A DNA stretch of 64,000 bases from Rhodobacterales bacterium (GCA_008107755.1 VIRH01000137.1:248001-312000); one strand, 5' to 3'; shown: positions 43,935 through 53,130, counted from the stretch's first letter. Program-made: numbers and translations. Notes: generated from the letters alone by a model not told the origin.

Positions 43935-45065
43935 TCACTTAATATCCATCACCAGTTCGAACTCCGAATAGCCGAAATCCCGGCCATTGACGCGCAGGCT
44001 CACCGCCTGCGTGCCGCCGTAGTAGACCCGCGTGGTGATTGGGCGGACAGCGTGGCTGCGGGCGAGCGAGAGGGCTTCGCCGGGCGCGAGCCGAAGCTTT
44101 GTCCATTTGAAGACCTTGGGGGCAAGCGTGCCGTTGGCTTTGCGGAAATGGACCAGATAGTCGAGCACAAGATCCTGGGGCGCCTTACCGGTTGATGTCA
44201 GCTCGATCCGGAAGCGTAGCGCCTCACCATAGGCCACGCTTGCGGTCTCTATCATCGGGCCCTCGAGCCTGATCTGCGGCGGTTTGAGGCCGAAGGCTTC
44301 CATCGTTGCCGGATGCCCTTGCTTGATAAGCGAACGGCAGGCATGGCGAACGAGCTTCTCGCGGTTGCGGTCCGCGTCCGTCAGCCAGCTTGCGGCGATC
44401 TCCGCAACGAGATCCGGGTGATCCTTGGCGATATCGTTGAGGTGGTTGGCAACGGATCGGCGGACGTAGTCTTCCGGATCGTCCTTCAGGGCTTCCAGAA
44501 GTGGCAGAGTGGGCGTCGGGTCTTTCACCAGTCGCTTCAGCCGCAAACCCCATGGCAGGCGCGGGCGCGTGCCCTCCGACACCAGCCGGCGGACATGGAC
44601 GCTGTCGTCATGCACCCATGGCGTCATGATCGCGAGCGAGCGCTCCTGATCCTTTTCAAGGAACGGCCGGACATCAAATTCCACGGTTGCGCGTTTGGTC
44701 ATTTCCTTCAAGAGCGCGAAGGACCGGTCGAAGTCTTCCAGGCCGCAATCGGCAACGACCATGCCAAGCGGCAGGATGCCCCAGCCACGGATGCCCGTTT
44801 CGTCGCTGCCCCTGTCGAAGGAGATCTCCGTTACCGGGTGCAGCATGGCGTTCAGTACCGCGAAACGATGGTCAAGCTCCCTGGGCAGGTGGCGTCCCAT
44901 GACATTGGCGATCAGCCGGGCGCGCTGCTTGAGTTCCAGGCTCGCGAGATCAGCGAGGATTTCACTCTCGAAGAGGGGTCTGTCGAAACCCTCCAGATGC
45001 CGTTGAAGGTGCGCGGCGATGCAGCGCACGAGGTCGGGCGAAATATTGTTCTTGAATGGCTCCAT
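43935..45065 (-). CDS. AlkC-like DNA alkylation repair glycosylase
   Basis: The 376-aa protein has HEAT-like helical repeats of the DNA alkylation repair family (VEFDVRPFLEKDQERSLAIMTPWVHDDSVHVRRLVSEGTRPRLPW, then DDPEDYVRRSVANHLNDIAKDHPDLV). A C-terminal beta-rich domain (residues ~275-376, RFRIELTSTGKAPQDLVLDYLVHF ... GGTQAVSLRVNG) fits the Ig-like domain of AlkC. AlkC excises 3-methyladenine and 3-methylcytosine. It lies between the Zorya genes and a tandem repeat array. Confidence 0.88.
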   Translation of the reverse strand: MEPFKNNISPDLVRCIAAHLQRHLEGFDRPLFESEILADLASLELKQRARLIANVMGRHLPRELDHRFAVLNAMLHPVTEISFDRGSDETGIRGWGILPLGMVVADCGLEDFDRSFALLKEMTKRATVEFDVRPFLEKDQERSLAIMTPWVHDDSVHVRRLVSEGTRPRLPWGLRLKRLVKDPTPTLPLLEALKDDPEDYVRRSVANHLNDIAKDHPDLVAEIAASWLTDADRNREKLVRHACRSLIKQGHPATMEAFGLKPPQIRLEGPMIETASVAYGEALRFRIELTSTGKAPQDLVLDYLVHFRKANGTLAPKVFKWTKLRLAPGEALSLARSHAVRPITTRVYYGGTQAVSLRVNGRDFGYSEFELVMDIK

Positions 45066-45179
45066 GCCCCTGCTCCCGTTGGTTGACCTTCCACGATGTG
45101 CCAGAGGAGCGCGAGGTGATCCAGCTGTCCTGGCAACGGTTCCTGACAGGGTTTGTCAGGAATGTAGGGCGGAGACTAT

Positions 45180-46022
45180 CTGCGACCTGCCGCCCATGCT
45201 TCGAGACGGGCCACGCGGCCCTCCTCAGCAAGAGGTCGGGGGGAGGAAAGGTTGACTGAGAGGGACTGCGAGAGAGGCGCGAGCCCAGCGGCCCGGAAAC
45301 CAGACGAAGCCACACATTCATCCTCATCCTGAGAAAGCGTGGGAGCGCTGTCTCGAAGGATGGGCCGCACGCCCGAATATGCCGCCCATGCTTCGAGACG
45401 GGCCTGACGGCCCTCCTCAGCATGAGGTCGCGGGGAGGAAAGAGTGCTTGTGAGAGACGCGAGAGTGGGCATGAGTCTGGCAACCCGGAAACCTGACGAA
45501 GCCACAAATCCATCCTCATCCTGAGGAAGCGCGGAGCGCTGTCTCGAAGGATGGGCCGCGGGCGCCGGAATGTGCCGCCCATGCTTCGAGACGGGCCTGA
45601 CGGCCCTCCTCAGCATGAGGTCGGGGGGAGGAAAGAGTGCTTGTGAGAGACGCGAGAGTGGGCATGAGTCTGGCAACCCGGAAACCTGACGAAGCCACAC
45701 ATCCATCCTCATCCTGAGGAAGCGCGGGAGCGCTGTCTCGAAGGATGGGCCGAGGGCGCCGGAATGTGCCGCCCATGCTTCGAGACGGGCCTGACGGCCC
45801 TCCTCAGCATGAGGTCGCGGGGAGGAAAGAGTGCTTGTGAGAGACGCGAGAGTGGGCATGAGTCTGGCAACCCGGAAACCTGACGAAGCCACACATCCAT
45901 CCTCATCCTGAGGAAGCGCGGAGCGCTGTCTCGAAGCATGGGCCGCGGGCGCCGGAATGTGCCGCCCATGCTTCGAGACGGGCCTGACGGCCCTCCTCAG
46001 CATGAGGTCGGAGGGAGGAAAG
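45180..46022. repeat. Tandem array of ~193-bp units built on the family A palindrome
   Basis: Left arms (CATCCTCATCCTGAG) start at 45319, 45511, 45704 and 45898. Right arms (CGCCCATGCTTCGAGACGGG) start at 45191, 45383, 45576, 45770 and 45963. The period is therefore 192-194 bp, with four full units plus a leading half unit. Within a unit the two arms are inverted relative to each other and could form a ~110-bp cruciform. The spacer (CTTGTGAGAGACGCGAGAG ... CCTGACGAAGCCAC) is almost identical in the central copies, so expansion looks recent. It fills the 1072-bp gap between the AlkC-like gene and ugpC. Long open frames through it are artefacts of the repeat. Confidence 0.95.
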
Positions 46023-46137
46023 GTTGTCGGGCAACACAAGCGAGTGGCCGTTTCCAATCCGATTTGCCTCGGCCGCGGCGGGATGCTGACGCGCCCGAGA
46101 CGGGGTGTCCTTGCCGCCGTTTGGGTGCGCCCCCTCG

Positions 46138-47217
46138 TCAGTCGATCCGCTTGCCGGTGTCGGCATCGAAGAAATGGACGTTCTGCGGCATGGCCTTGAG
46201 ATAGAGCTTTTCGCCGGGCTGGTGGCGCGCATGGCTGGAGACGCGGACGACGATTTGCGGACCGCCGTCGGCGAAGCTTGCATAGACGAAGCTTTCCGCA
46301 CCGACCGGTTCCAGCACGTTGACGGTCACCTCCAGCGAGAGCCCCTCGCCCGACGCCGCGCCATCCGCGATCTCCAGATGTTCCGGCCGGACGCCGAGCG
46401 TATATCTGCCTCGGTCGAGGCCGCTGGCGGCCCCGGCAAGGCCCGTTCCGGTGACAAGCTTCAGGCCGGCGTCGTCAGACGTCACGTCGAGAAGGTTCAT
46501 GGCGGGAGAGCCGATGAAGCTGGCGACGAAGGTGGAGGCCGGGCGGTCGTAGACCTCGATCGGTGCGCCGATCTGTTCGATGTTGCCCTTGTTCAGCACG
46601 ACCAGTCGGTCCGCCAGCGTCATTGCCTCGAGCTGGTCGTGGGTGACATAGACGCTGGTGGTGCCGAGCTCACGCTGCAGCCGCTTGATCTCCACGCGCA
46701 TCTGGACACGCAGCTTGGCGTCGAGGTTGGAGAGCGGTTCGTCGAAGAGAAAGGTCGCCGGTTCGCGCACGATGGCGCGGCCCATGGCGACGCGCTGACG
46801 CTGGCCGCCGGAGAGCGCCCTCGGCTTGCGGTCGAGATAGTCGTCGATCTCCAGGATGCGCGCGGCTTCCTTCACGCGCTTGTCGATCTCGGCCTTCGGC
46901 ATGCCCCGGTTCTTCAGGCCGTAGGCGAGGTTGTTGTAGACCGTCATATGCGGATAGAGCGCATAGTTCTGGAACACCATGGCGATGTCTCGATCGGCGG
47001 GGTCGATCTTGTTGACCACCCGCTCGCCGATCTTCACTTCGCCCGTCGTGATCTCCTCCAGCCCGGCGATCATGCGCAGGAGGGTGGACTTGCCGCAGCC
47101 GGACGGGCCGACAAGCACGATGAATTCACCGTCGGCGATGTCGATGGAAACGCCTTTGACCGCTTCCATGGTACCGGCATAGACCTTGCGGACCTTGTCG
47201 AGAGTAATCGTTGCCAT
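46138..47217 (-). CDS. ugpC: sn-Glycerol-3-phosphate ABC importer ATPase (UgpC)
   Basis: This 359-aa ATPase of the MalK/UgpC group has Walker A GPSGCGKSTLLRM, Q-loop MVFQNYALYPHMTV, signature LSGGQRQRVAMGRAI, Walker B FLFDEPLSNLDAKLR and a C-terminal OB-fold domain (GVRPEHL ... ). It powers import through UgpA/UgpE. It is the last gene of the four-gene ugpB-A-E-C run, 9 bp after ugpE. The name follows from the associated UgpB-like binding protein. Confidence 0.93.
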   Translation of the reverse strand: MATITLDKVRKVYAGTMEAVKGVSIDIADGEFIVLVGPSGCGKSTLLRMIAGLEEITTGEVKIGERVVNKIDPADRDIAMVFQNYALYPHMTVYNNLAYGLKNRGMPKAEIDKRVKEAARILEIDDYLDRKPRALSGGQRQRVAMGRAIVREPATFLFDEPLSNLDAKLRVQMRVEIKRLQRELGTTSVYVTHDQLEAMTLADRLVVLNKGNIEQIGAPIEVYDRPASTFVASFIGSPAMNLLDVTSDDAGLKLVTGTGLAGAASGLDRGRYTLGVRPEHLEIADGAASGEGLSLEVTVNVLEPVGAESFVYASFADGGPQIVVRVSSHARHQPGEKLYLKAMPQNVHFFDADTGKRID

Positions 47218-47226
47218 TTTCAGAAC

Positions 47227-48069
47227 TCACTTGTCGCTTTCGGTCAGGCCCTTGATGAACCAGCTCTGGAACACGACGACCACGATGACCGGTGGCAGCA
47301 TCGCAAGCACCGCCAGGGCGAAAGCTTCGTTGTAATCGGGGATCTGCGATCCGACCCAGACCAGCATGATCTGCTTGATGCCGCGCACGAGGGTGAAATA
47401 GACCTCCTCGCTGGTCATCATCATGGGCCAGAGATACTGGTTCCAGCCGTAGACGAACATGATGATGAAGATCGCGGCGATCATCGTCTTGGAGATCGGA
47501 ACGAGAATGTCGATGAAGAATTTCCAGGGGCCCGCGCCGTCGATCCGGGCCGCTTCCAGAAGCTCGTCGGGCACGGACTTGAAGAACTGCCGGAAATAGA
47601 ATGTGCCCGTGGCCGAGGCCAGCAGCGGCACGATCATGCCCTGGTAGGTGTTGATCATGCCGAGCTTCTGGACGACCTCGTAGGAGGGCACGATGCGCAC
47701 TTCCAGCGGCAGCAGCAAGGTGGTGAAGATCACCCAGAAGAAGAACGTGCCCATGCGAAACCGGAAATAGACGATGGCATAGGCGGCCAGCATGGACAAC
47801 ACGATCTTGCCGACGGCAAAACCAATACCGAGGATCATGGAGTTCATCAGCATGCGCATGCCGGTCGCCTGGCCGGTAAAGCCGCCGGGTTCGAACAGGA
47901 CCTTGTTGTAGGTTTCCAGAAAGTGCCCGCCCCAGCTTGCCATCAGGCCGTGCCGATGCACCTCGACCGCGTCGTGGGTGGAGGTCAGGAACAACACCGC
48001 GACGGGGCCGATCATCATGAGCGAGCCGAGGATGAGGATCAGGTGGTCGGTAATCCGGGTCCGGTACAT
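47227..48069 (-). CDS. ugpE: sn-Glycerol-3-phosphate ABC importer permease UgpE
   Basis: The 280-aa permease has about six membrane helices. The EAA loop is DELLEAARIDGAGPWKFFIDILVPISK, where it docks to UgpC. FGWNQYLWP-type motif VYGWNQYLWPMMM is typical of UgpE. It begins 10 bp after ugpA ends. Confidence 0.93.
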   Translation of the reverse strand: MYRTRITDHLILILGSLMMIGPVAVLFLTSTHDAVEVHRHGLMASWGGHFLETYNKVLFEPGGFTGQATGMRMLMNSMILGIGFAVGKIVLSMLAAYAIVYFRFRMGTFFFWVIFTTLLLPLEVRIVPSYEVVQKLGMINTYQGMIVPLLASATGTFYFRQFFKSVPDELLEAARIDGAGPWKFFIDILVPISKTMIAAIFIIMFVYGWNQYLWPMMMTSEEVYFTLVRGIKQIMLVWVGSQIPDYNEAFALAVLAMLPPVIVVVVFQSWFIKGLTESDK

Positions 48070-48079
48070 GGCGGCCTCC

Positions 48080-48973
48080 TCAATTGTAGTGGACGCGCCG
48101 CTCGATGAAGCGGAACTGGAAGATGGTCAGGACGAAGACAACGGCCATCAAGATGACCGACTGAGCGGAGGACCCGCCGATGTCGCCGCCGCGGAAGCCG
48201 TCCATATAGACCTTGTAGACCAGCGTGATCGGGTTGTTCGCGGCCTTGTCCTTCACCACGACATCAACGATGCCGAAGGTGTCGAAGAGAGCGTAGGTCA
48301 TGTTGATGATCAGGAGAAAGAAGGCTGTCGGCGCCAGCAGCGGCAGGGTGATGGTCCAGAAGCGGCGAAAGCCGGAGCGGCAATCGATGGCGCCCGCTTC
48401 GCGCAGGGATTTCGGGATCGCCTGCAGGCCGGACAGGAAGAAGATGAAATTGTAGGGGATCTGTTTCCAGACCGAAATGACCACCATGGCGAAGGCGGTA
48501 TCGAAATAGTCGAGGCCGATCCGGAAATCCCAGCCGACGGCATCGGCAAACTTCAGGAACGGACCGATGTGCATGTCGAAGAACATGACGCCCATGAGGC
48601 CTGCGACCGGGGGCGCAACGGCATAGACCCACATGAGCAGGGTCTTGTAGCTGGACGATCCCTTGAGGACCGCATCGGCCTTCACGGCAAAGAGCAGCGC
48701 CAGCGAGAGCGACAGGAACGTGACCAGCAGCGTGAAGACGACGGTGAACCGCGCGATCTCAGCGTAGGAACTCGATTCCAGCACATCCGTGTAGTTGTCG
48801 AGGCCGACGAAGGTGGAGCTGAAGCCGAACGGGTCCTCCAGATAGAAGGAGGACTGGATTGCCTGCACCGACGGCCAGTAGAAGAAGATGACGATGATGG
48901 CGAGCTGAGGCAGCAGATAGAGATACGGCAGGCTGGCGCTGGAAAACTGGACGCGTTTCATGAGGAGGTTCAT
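48080..48973 (-). CDS. ugpA: sn-Glycerol-3-phosphate ABC importer permease UgpA
   Basis: The 297-aa permease has six predicted membrane helices and the EAA loop KSLREAGAIDCRSGFRRFWTITLPLL. The start region MNLLMKRVQFSSASLPYLYLLPQL and the VFLDYFDTAF-like periplasmic region fit UgpA. It follows ugpB after a 78-bp gap that holds a hairpin, consistent with more binding protein than permease being made. Confidence 0.93.
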   Translation of the reverse strand: MNLLMKRVQFSSASLPYLYLLPQLAIIVIFFYWPSVQAIQSSFYLEDPFGFSSTFVGLDNYTDVLESSSYAEIARFTVVFTLLVTFLSLSLALLFAVKADAVLKGSSSYKTLLMWVYAVAPPVAGLMGVMFFDMHIGPFLKFADAVGWDFRIGLDYFDTAFAMVVISVWKQIPYNFIFFLSGLQAIPKSLREAGAIDCRSGFRRFWTITLPLLAPTAFFLLIINMTYALFDTFGIVDVVVKDKAANNPITLVYKVYMDGFRGGDIGGSSAQSVILMAVVFVLTIFQFRFIERRVHYN

Positions 48974-49005
48974 TGCCTTGCGCGAGCGGAGGTGAAGACG
49001 GGACA

Positions 49006-49031
49006 GACCGGGGAACTGCCGCTCCCCGGTC
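49006..49031. terminator. Hairpin between ugpB and ugpA
   Basis: GACCGGGGA (49006-49014) pairs with TCCCCGGTC (49023-49031) around an 8-nt loop. No T-run follows on the minus strand, so it is better read as an mRNA-protecting or attenuating hairpin after ugpB than as a full terminator. Confidence 0.6.
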
Positions 49032-49051
49032 CGGTATCGTTCCGTTGAAGG

Positions 49052-50362
49052 TTAGCCGGCTGTCTTGGCGAAACGCTCAAGCATCTTGTTGCCTTCTTCC
49101 TCGATGGTCTTCATGGCGTCATCGACGGAGGTCTCGCCGGCGATGATCTTGTTGTACTCGCGTTCCATGACTTCACGGATCTGCGGGTAGAAGCCCATGC
49201 GGTAACCCTTGGACCATTCGCCGCCCGGCAGCATCAGCTGCTCGATGCCGACTTCGGCCTGCGGAGTTTCCTCGTAGTAGCCGGATTCCTTGGCAAGCTG
49301 GTAGGCAGCCTTGGTGATCGGCACGTAGCCGGTGGACTTGTGCCAGAAGAACTGGATTTCCGGAGAAGTCAGGAACTGGAAGAAGGACGCGGTGCAGTCG
49401 TTTTCTTCCTTCGGCTTGCCGGCGAAGGCAAACAGGGCGGCGCCGCCGATGAAGGTGTTGGTGCCGGCGCCTTCAACCGAATTCCAGTAAGGCAGGAAGG
49501 TTGCCGAGAAGGGCATCTGGGCGGATTTCTGCAGACCGCCGAAGGAGCCCGAAGACCCGATCCAGAAAGCGACCTGGTTTTCCTCGAACGGCTTCTGGTT
49601 GTCGGACCATCCTGCACCGTAGTAGCCGAAGTAACCTTCGTCGTTCCAATCCTTGAGCTTGGAATACATCATCTTGTGCTCAGGGGTGTTCACCAGGATC
49701 CTGGTGCCCTTGACGCCGTCGTAACCGTTGTTGTTCGTGGCGAACTGAAGGTCATGACGGGAGAAGAAGTTCTCGGTGAACTCCCAGGTCAGCTGGGACT
49801 GGACGAGCGGAATGTAGCCGGCTTCCTTGAGCTTGGGAGCGATTTCCTCGAACTCTTCCCAGGTCTTCGGAGCCTCGACGCCAGCCTTCTTGATGGCTTC
49901 GTCGTTGATGTACATGATCGGCGCCGAGGAGTTGAACGGCATGCCGATGAACTTGCCGTCGCTGTCGGCGTAGAAGTAGCGCACGCCTTCGATGAAGTCT
50001 TCACGGTTGAAGTCGTGACCGGCGTCCTTGATCAGGTCTTCGGCCGGGACGACGGCGCCCTTGGCGTTGATGATGGTCGCGGCGCCTGCGTCGAACACCT
50101 GCAGGATGTTCGGCTGTTCACCGGCGCGGAAAGCGGCGATGCCCGAGTTCAGGGCTTCTTCGTAGGTGCCCTTGCTGAGCGGGGTCAGGTTGCAGGCATC
50201 CTGGGACGCGTTGAACTTTTCGGCGATCTGGTTGATCACTTCCTGGTTCCGGCCACCCATGCCGTGCCACCAGGAAATGTCGGTTGCCGCAAAGGATGCG
50301 GAGGACGTGCCCAGGAGGGCGGCGGCGGCAACAAGGCTCGAGACAGTCTTGCGATAAGCCAT
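49052..50362 (-). CDS. ugpB: sn-Glycerol-3-phosphate binding protein (UgpB)
   Basis: This 436-aa periplasmic precursor has a signal peptide (MAYRKTVSSLVAAAALLGTS, cleaved near SASFAA). The mature part shows the UgpB features WWHGMGGRNQEVINQIAEKFN, PLSKGTYEEALNSGIAAFRAG and ILQVFDAGAATI. It binds glycerol-3-phosphate or glycerophosphodiesters. ATG 50362 follows GGAGC; the in-frame ATG at 50377 is less likely. Phosphate-starvation control would be expected for the family, but I saw no clear Pho box. Confidence 0.93.
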   Translation of the reverse strand: MAYRKTVSSLVAAAALLGTSSASFAATDISWWHGMGGRNQEVINQIAEKFNASQDACNLTPLSKGTYEEALNSGIAAFRAGEQPNILQVFDAGAATIINAKGAVVPAEDLIKDAGHDFNREDFIEGVRYFYADSDGKFIGMPFNSSAPIMYINDEAIKKAGVEAPKTWEEFEEIAPKLKEAGYIPLVQSQLTWEFTENFFSRHDLQFATNNNGYDGVKGTRILVNTPEHKMMYSKLKDWNDEGYFGYYGAGWSDNQKPFEENQVAFWIGSSGSFGGLQKSAQMPFSATFLPYWNSVEGAGTNTFIGGAALFAFAGKPKEENDCTASFFQFLTSPEIQFFWHKSTGYVPITKAAYQLAKESGYYEETPQAEVGIEQLMLPGGEWSKGYRMGFYPQIREVMEREYNKIIAGETSVDDAMKTIEEEGNKMLERFAKTAG

Positions 50363-50669
50363 GATCGTTTGCTCCATCTAGAAGGGCGAAACGCCCCTGT
50401 CAGCAGTAGGTTGTCACGACGCTGAAACGGCTCGACAGCGCCGGGGTCCAGGGTGCGATCCCCAAATCACCAGCGCTTGGTATTGTGTTCACATGAACGT
50501 CCTGTGACGCTCATATGAACATTCGGCGACGGCCCACGGTGGCGGTCCCGTGTCGGCATTTCGCGCCTCGTTTTCCGCGAAAGGGCCGCAGTTGCGGACA
50601 AGCCTGTTCCGCAACCGACCGCTTTCCCGTAAGGTTGGTGCCGTGCCTATATCCAGCCCGCGACCGCTC
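50363..50669. promoter_or_regulatory. Divergent control region between ugpB and imuA with degenerate SOS-box-like sites
   Basis: Two copies of GAAC-N7-GACG occur at 50495-50509 and 50517-50531, 22 bp apart. The alphaproteobacterial LexA site is GAAC-N7-GAAC, so each lacks part of the second half. They lie before imuA in the place where a LexA site is expected. The rest of this 307-bp region shows no gene; a GTG at 50550 could extend imuA upstream. Confidence 0.35.
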
Positions 50670-51263
50670 ATGTCCCTGCCCTTTTCCTCCGTCTATCCGC
50701 TGAAATCCGCCCGCGCCCACGAAGTGTGCGGCGATGCTGGGCTTGTGTTCGCGGCCATCGGCGCGGGGCTGGCCAAGGGGCCTGTCGTCTGGATTTCCGA
50801 ACCGCGGCTGCCGACGGTGAACCCGGAAGGGCTGGCGCCCTATTGCGACCCCGGCAAGCTGCTGATCACCCGGGCCGAGGGCCAGCTGAACGTCCTGGCG
50901 AGTGCGGAAACCGCCCTGAGGTCAGGAGCCGCCGGGCTTGTGGTCGCGGAAGTGGGCAGCGCCATCGGCCTGACGGAAGGCCGCCGGCTGCAGCTTGCCG
51001 CCGAGGCCGGACGAACCACGGCGCTTCTGGTCATTCCGGAAGGAGCCGGCAGCAATGCGGCCGAGACCCGCTGGCGCTGCAGCGGCGTTCCGGCCCCTGC
51101 GGGCTCGGCTACGGCCTCTCCCGGCCCTCGTCAGAACAGCCATGACTCGACTCTCTGGCGGTGGTCGCTTATAAAGAACAAAATAGGAACATTATCTGAA
51201 TGGGTCGTTCGTTGGGATGCAGCGTCGCATCGTGTCATTGTGGTTTCCGAGGCTGGCGGCTGA
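50670..51263 (+). CDS. imuA: ImuA, SOS mutasome accessory protein (short form)
   Basis: The 197-aa RecA-like accessory protein has the ImuA pattern LKSARAHEVCGDAG, GPVVWISE, AALRSGAAGLVVAEV and the C-terminal segment TLWRWSLIKNKIGTLSEWVVRWD. With ImuB and DnaE2 it enables error-prone translesion synthesis after DNA damage. It overlaps imuB by 47 bp. The start is uncertain: ATG 50670 or GTG 50550, neither with a strong ribosome site. It is shorter than many ImuA proteins, which have a longer N-terminus. Confidence 0.8.
   Translation: MSLPFSSVYPLKSARAHEVCGDAGLVFAAIGAGLAKGPVVWISEPRLPTVNPEGLAPYCDPGKLLITRAEGQLNVLASAETALRSGAAGLVVAEVGSAIGLTEGRRLQLAAEAGRTTALLVIPEGAGSNAAETRWRCSGVPAPAGSATASPGPRQNSHDSTLWRWSLIKNKIGTLSEWVVRWDAASHRVIVVSEAGG
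51176..51190 (+). promoter_or_regulatory. Perfect LexA (SOS) box GAAC-N7-GAAC inside the imuA 3' end
   Basis: GAACAAAATAGGAAC matches the alphaproteobacterial LexA consensus GAAC-N7-GAAC exactly. It lies 27 bp upstream of the imuB start, within the imuA codons for Ile-Lys-Asn-Lys-Ile-Gly-Thr. It would suit an internal SOS promoter for imuB, but coding constraint could also produce it. Confidence 0.55.
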
Positions 51264-52695
51264 GCGCTCCTTACGCGCCCGGCCCGTCGACGCGCCCTTT
51301 GCGCTGACCCTTTTCGACCGCAATTCGGAACGCATTCACGACCTGTCCCCCCAGGCGGAAGAGGCCGGATTGCAACGGGGCATGACGCTGGTTCATGCGC
51401 GCAGCTTCTGCCCCGGCCTCCTGACCCGGCCGGCCGACCCGGTGGCCGACCAGCGGTTCCTGCGCCTGCTTGCCCGATGGGCGACGCGCTATTGCCCCTG
51501 GGTCGGCCTCGACGGCAACGACGGCCTTTTTCTCGACATCACCGGCTCGGCCCACCTGATGGGCGGCGAGGAAGCGCTGTGCGACGATATCCGCGCGCGC
51601 CTTGCCCGCTCCGGACTCACCGCGCGGCTCGGCCTTGCCGATACGCCGGGCACGGCCTGGGCTCTGTCACGCTTTGCCGAAGGCATCGCTCCTTCGGGCG
51701 AGGCCCTTGCCCGGATCGGCCCGCTGCCGCTGGCCGCGCTGCGCCTTACCGACCAGACCTGCACCAGCCTGGAACGGCTGGGAATAGCCACCGTTTCGGA
51801 GCTTCACAACATCCCGCGCGCCACCGTCGCCCGGCGCTACGACCGGAACGTTCTTCACCGGCTCGATCAGGCGCTGGGGCACAGCCCGGAGCAGATCTCG
51901 CCTCTTCGGGACGAGCAGACCTTTTCCGTGCGCATCACCCTGCCCGACCCGATCGGCCTGCTGGACGATGTCATGGCCGCCTCCCGCCGGCTGATCGACC
52001 ATCTTTGCACCCGCCTCGACACGATGCAGAAGGGCGCGCGCAGTCTGCGCCTGACCTTCCGCCGGGTTGATCAGGAAGACCGCAGCGTGGAGCTGAAGCT
52101 CGCCCGGCCGATGCGCGACGCGGAGCGGATCCTGACCCTTTTCGAGCGCGGCGTGAGCGGAGTGGATGCGGGCTACGGCATCGACATGATCCGCCTGGAG
52201 GCCCTCGAGGTCGAACCGCTGGGAATGCGCCAACTGGACCGGGCGGAGGGCCGGGAGAAGGACAGCATCGCCGACCTCATCACCCAGCTCGGCAACCGCG
52301 TCGGTCTTGAGAACATCCTGCGGTTTCAGCCCGTTGAGAGCCATATTCCCGAGCACAGCTTCAAGCTGGTTCCGGCCGCCGTCAGCCACCCGGCCGAAAG
52401 CTGGCCCCACAGCCGCACCCGGCCCCTGCGCCTGTTCGCGCCCGAACCCATTTCCGGCAGCCCGGCCGGGGCCGGACTGGAACCGCCGCCCCGCTTCCGC
52501 TGGCGCGGCCGGGCACTGACCACCTCCCGGGCCGAGGGGCCGGAGCGCATCACCCCCGCCTGGTGGGAGGACAATGACAGCTGGGCCCATGGCCTCAGGG
52601 ACTACTGGCGCGTCGCAACCTGTCAGGGCCAGAACCTGTGGCTGTTCCACACGCCGCAGAACCCGGCCTGGTTCGTTCAGGGAGAGTTCGGGTGA
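51217..52695 (+). CDS. imuB: ImuB, Y-family polymerase-like mutasome scaffold
   Basis: The 492-aa protein has the Y-family polymerase fold but starts MQRRIVSLWFPRLAAERSL, lacking the catalytic acidic residues at the DxxxFF position; ImuB proteins are considered inactive adaptors. GLFLDITGSAHLMGGEEAL, GLADTPGTAWALSRFA and RGVSGVDAGYGIDMIRLEA are family motifs. It links ImuA and DnaE2 to the beta clamp. It begins within imuA. Confidence 0.93.
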   Translation: MQRRIVSLWFPRLAAERSLRARPVDAPFALTLFDRNSERIHDLSPQAEEAGLQRGMTLVHARSFCPGLLTRPADPVADQRFLRLLARWATRYCPWVGLDGNDGLFLDITGSAHLMGGEEALCDDIRARLARSGLTARLGLADTPGTAWALSRFAEGIAPSGEALARIGPLPLAALRLTDQTCTSLERLGIATVSELHNIPRATVARRYDRNVLHRLDQALGHSPEQISPLRDEQTFSVRITLPDPIGLLDDVMAASRRLIDHLCTRLDTMQKGARSLRLTFRRVDQEDRSVELKLARPMRDAERILTLFERGVSGVDAGYGIDMIRLEALEVEPLGMRQLDRAEGREKDSIADLITQLGNRVGLENILRFQPVESHIPEHSFKLVPAAVSHPAESWPHSRTRPLRLFAPEPISGSPAGAGLEPPPRFRWRGRALTTSRAEGPERITPAWWEDNDSWAHGLRDYWRVATCQGQNLWLFHTPQNPAWFVQGEFG

Positions 52696-52860
52696 TGGGA
52701 GTTTGCGGATCCTGCAGCTTGCTCCCCCTCTTCTCCCTCAAGGGGGAAGAGAAGTGCGGACGGCGAAGCCCTGCCGTAAAAGTCCTGAGCCAGTCTCTCG
52801 CCAACAGGAAGAGGCAGGTAAACCATGCCAGGCCATATTTCCTTCGCCCCTCACCTGCGG

Positions 52861-52999
52861 TCATCCCCGACTTGATCGCGGATCCAATCCACAGGTCAAC
52901 GCAGACTGTCCTTCCGACGGGTCACGACCGTGCTGCATCGTCAGCTCTCGAACCGCACGGCTCTGGAAACGAATGGATCCCCGATCAAGTCGGGGATGA
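52861..52999. repeat. Inverted pair of 25-bp elements (family B)
   Basis: TCATCCCCGACTTGATCGCG (start of 52861-52885) and the inverted GGATCCCCGATCAAGTCGGG (start of 52975-52999) pair over 25 bases with one mismatch. They flank an ~89-bp segment without a gene. Similar sequences are widespread intergenic repeats in alphaproteobacteria. Confidence 0.75.
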
Positions 53000-53023
53000 C
53001 CTTCAATACAAGCCCCCCTCCCT

Positions 53024-53130
53024 CCTCATCCTGAGGAGGACCTGGAGGTCCGTCTCGAAGGATGGGCGGCTTGTTCAGGCGCAAGCGGCCCATCCTTCGA
53101 GGCAGCGCGCCGCGCTTCCTCAGGATGAGG
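53024..53130. repeat. Dispersed palindromic repeat, family A copy 3
   Basis: CCTCATCCTGAGGAGGACCT at the left and CGCGCTTCCTCAGGATGAGG at the right are inverted arms. Inner arms GTCTCGAAGGATGGGCGGC and GCGGCCCATCCTTCGAGGC also pair. The whole 107 bp could fold into one long hairpin. It lies in the imuB-dnaE2 gap. Confidence 0.85.

Noticed and set aside
45180..46022. CRISPR array
   Set aside because: The period is ~193 bp, both arms and spacers are conserved, and there are no cas genes; it is a tandem repeat.
45176..46057. Long minus-strand open frame (293 aa) with repeated blocks
   Set aside because: It runs exactly through the 193-bp tandem array. The repeated residues reflect DNA repeats, there is no ribosome site, and overlapping frames on both strands are equally open.
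46105..48108. 667-codon plus-strand frame opposite ugpC and ugpE
   Set aside because: It is antisense to two well-recognised ABC genes and is rich in Asp/His/Gly/Val without any motif.
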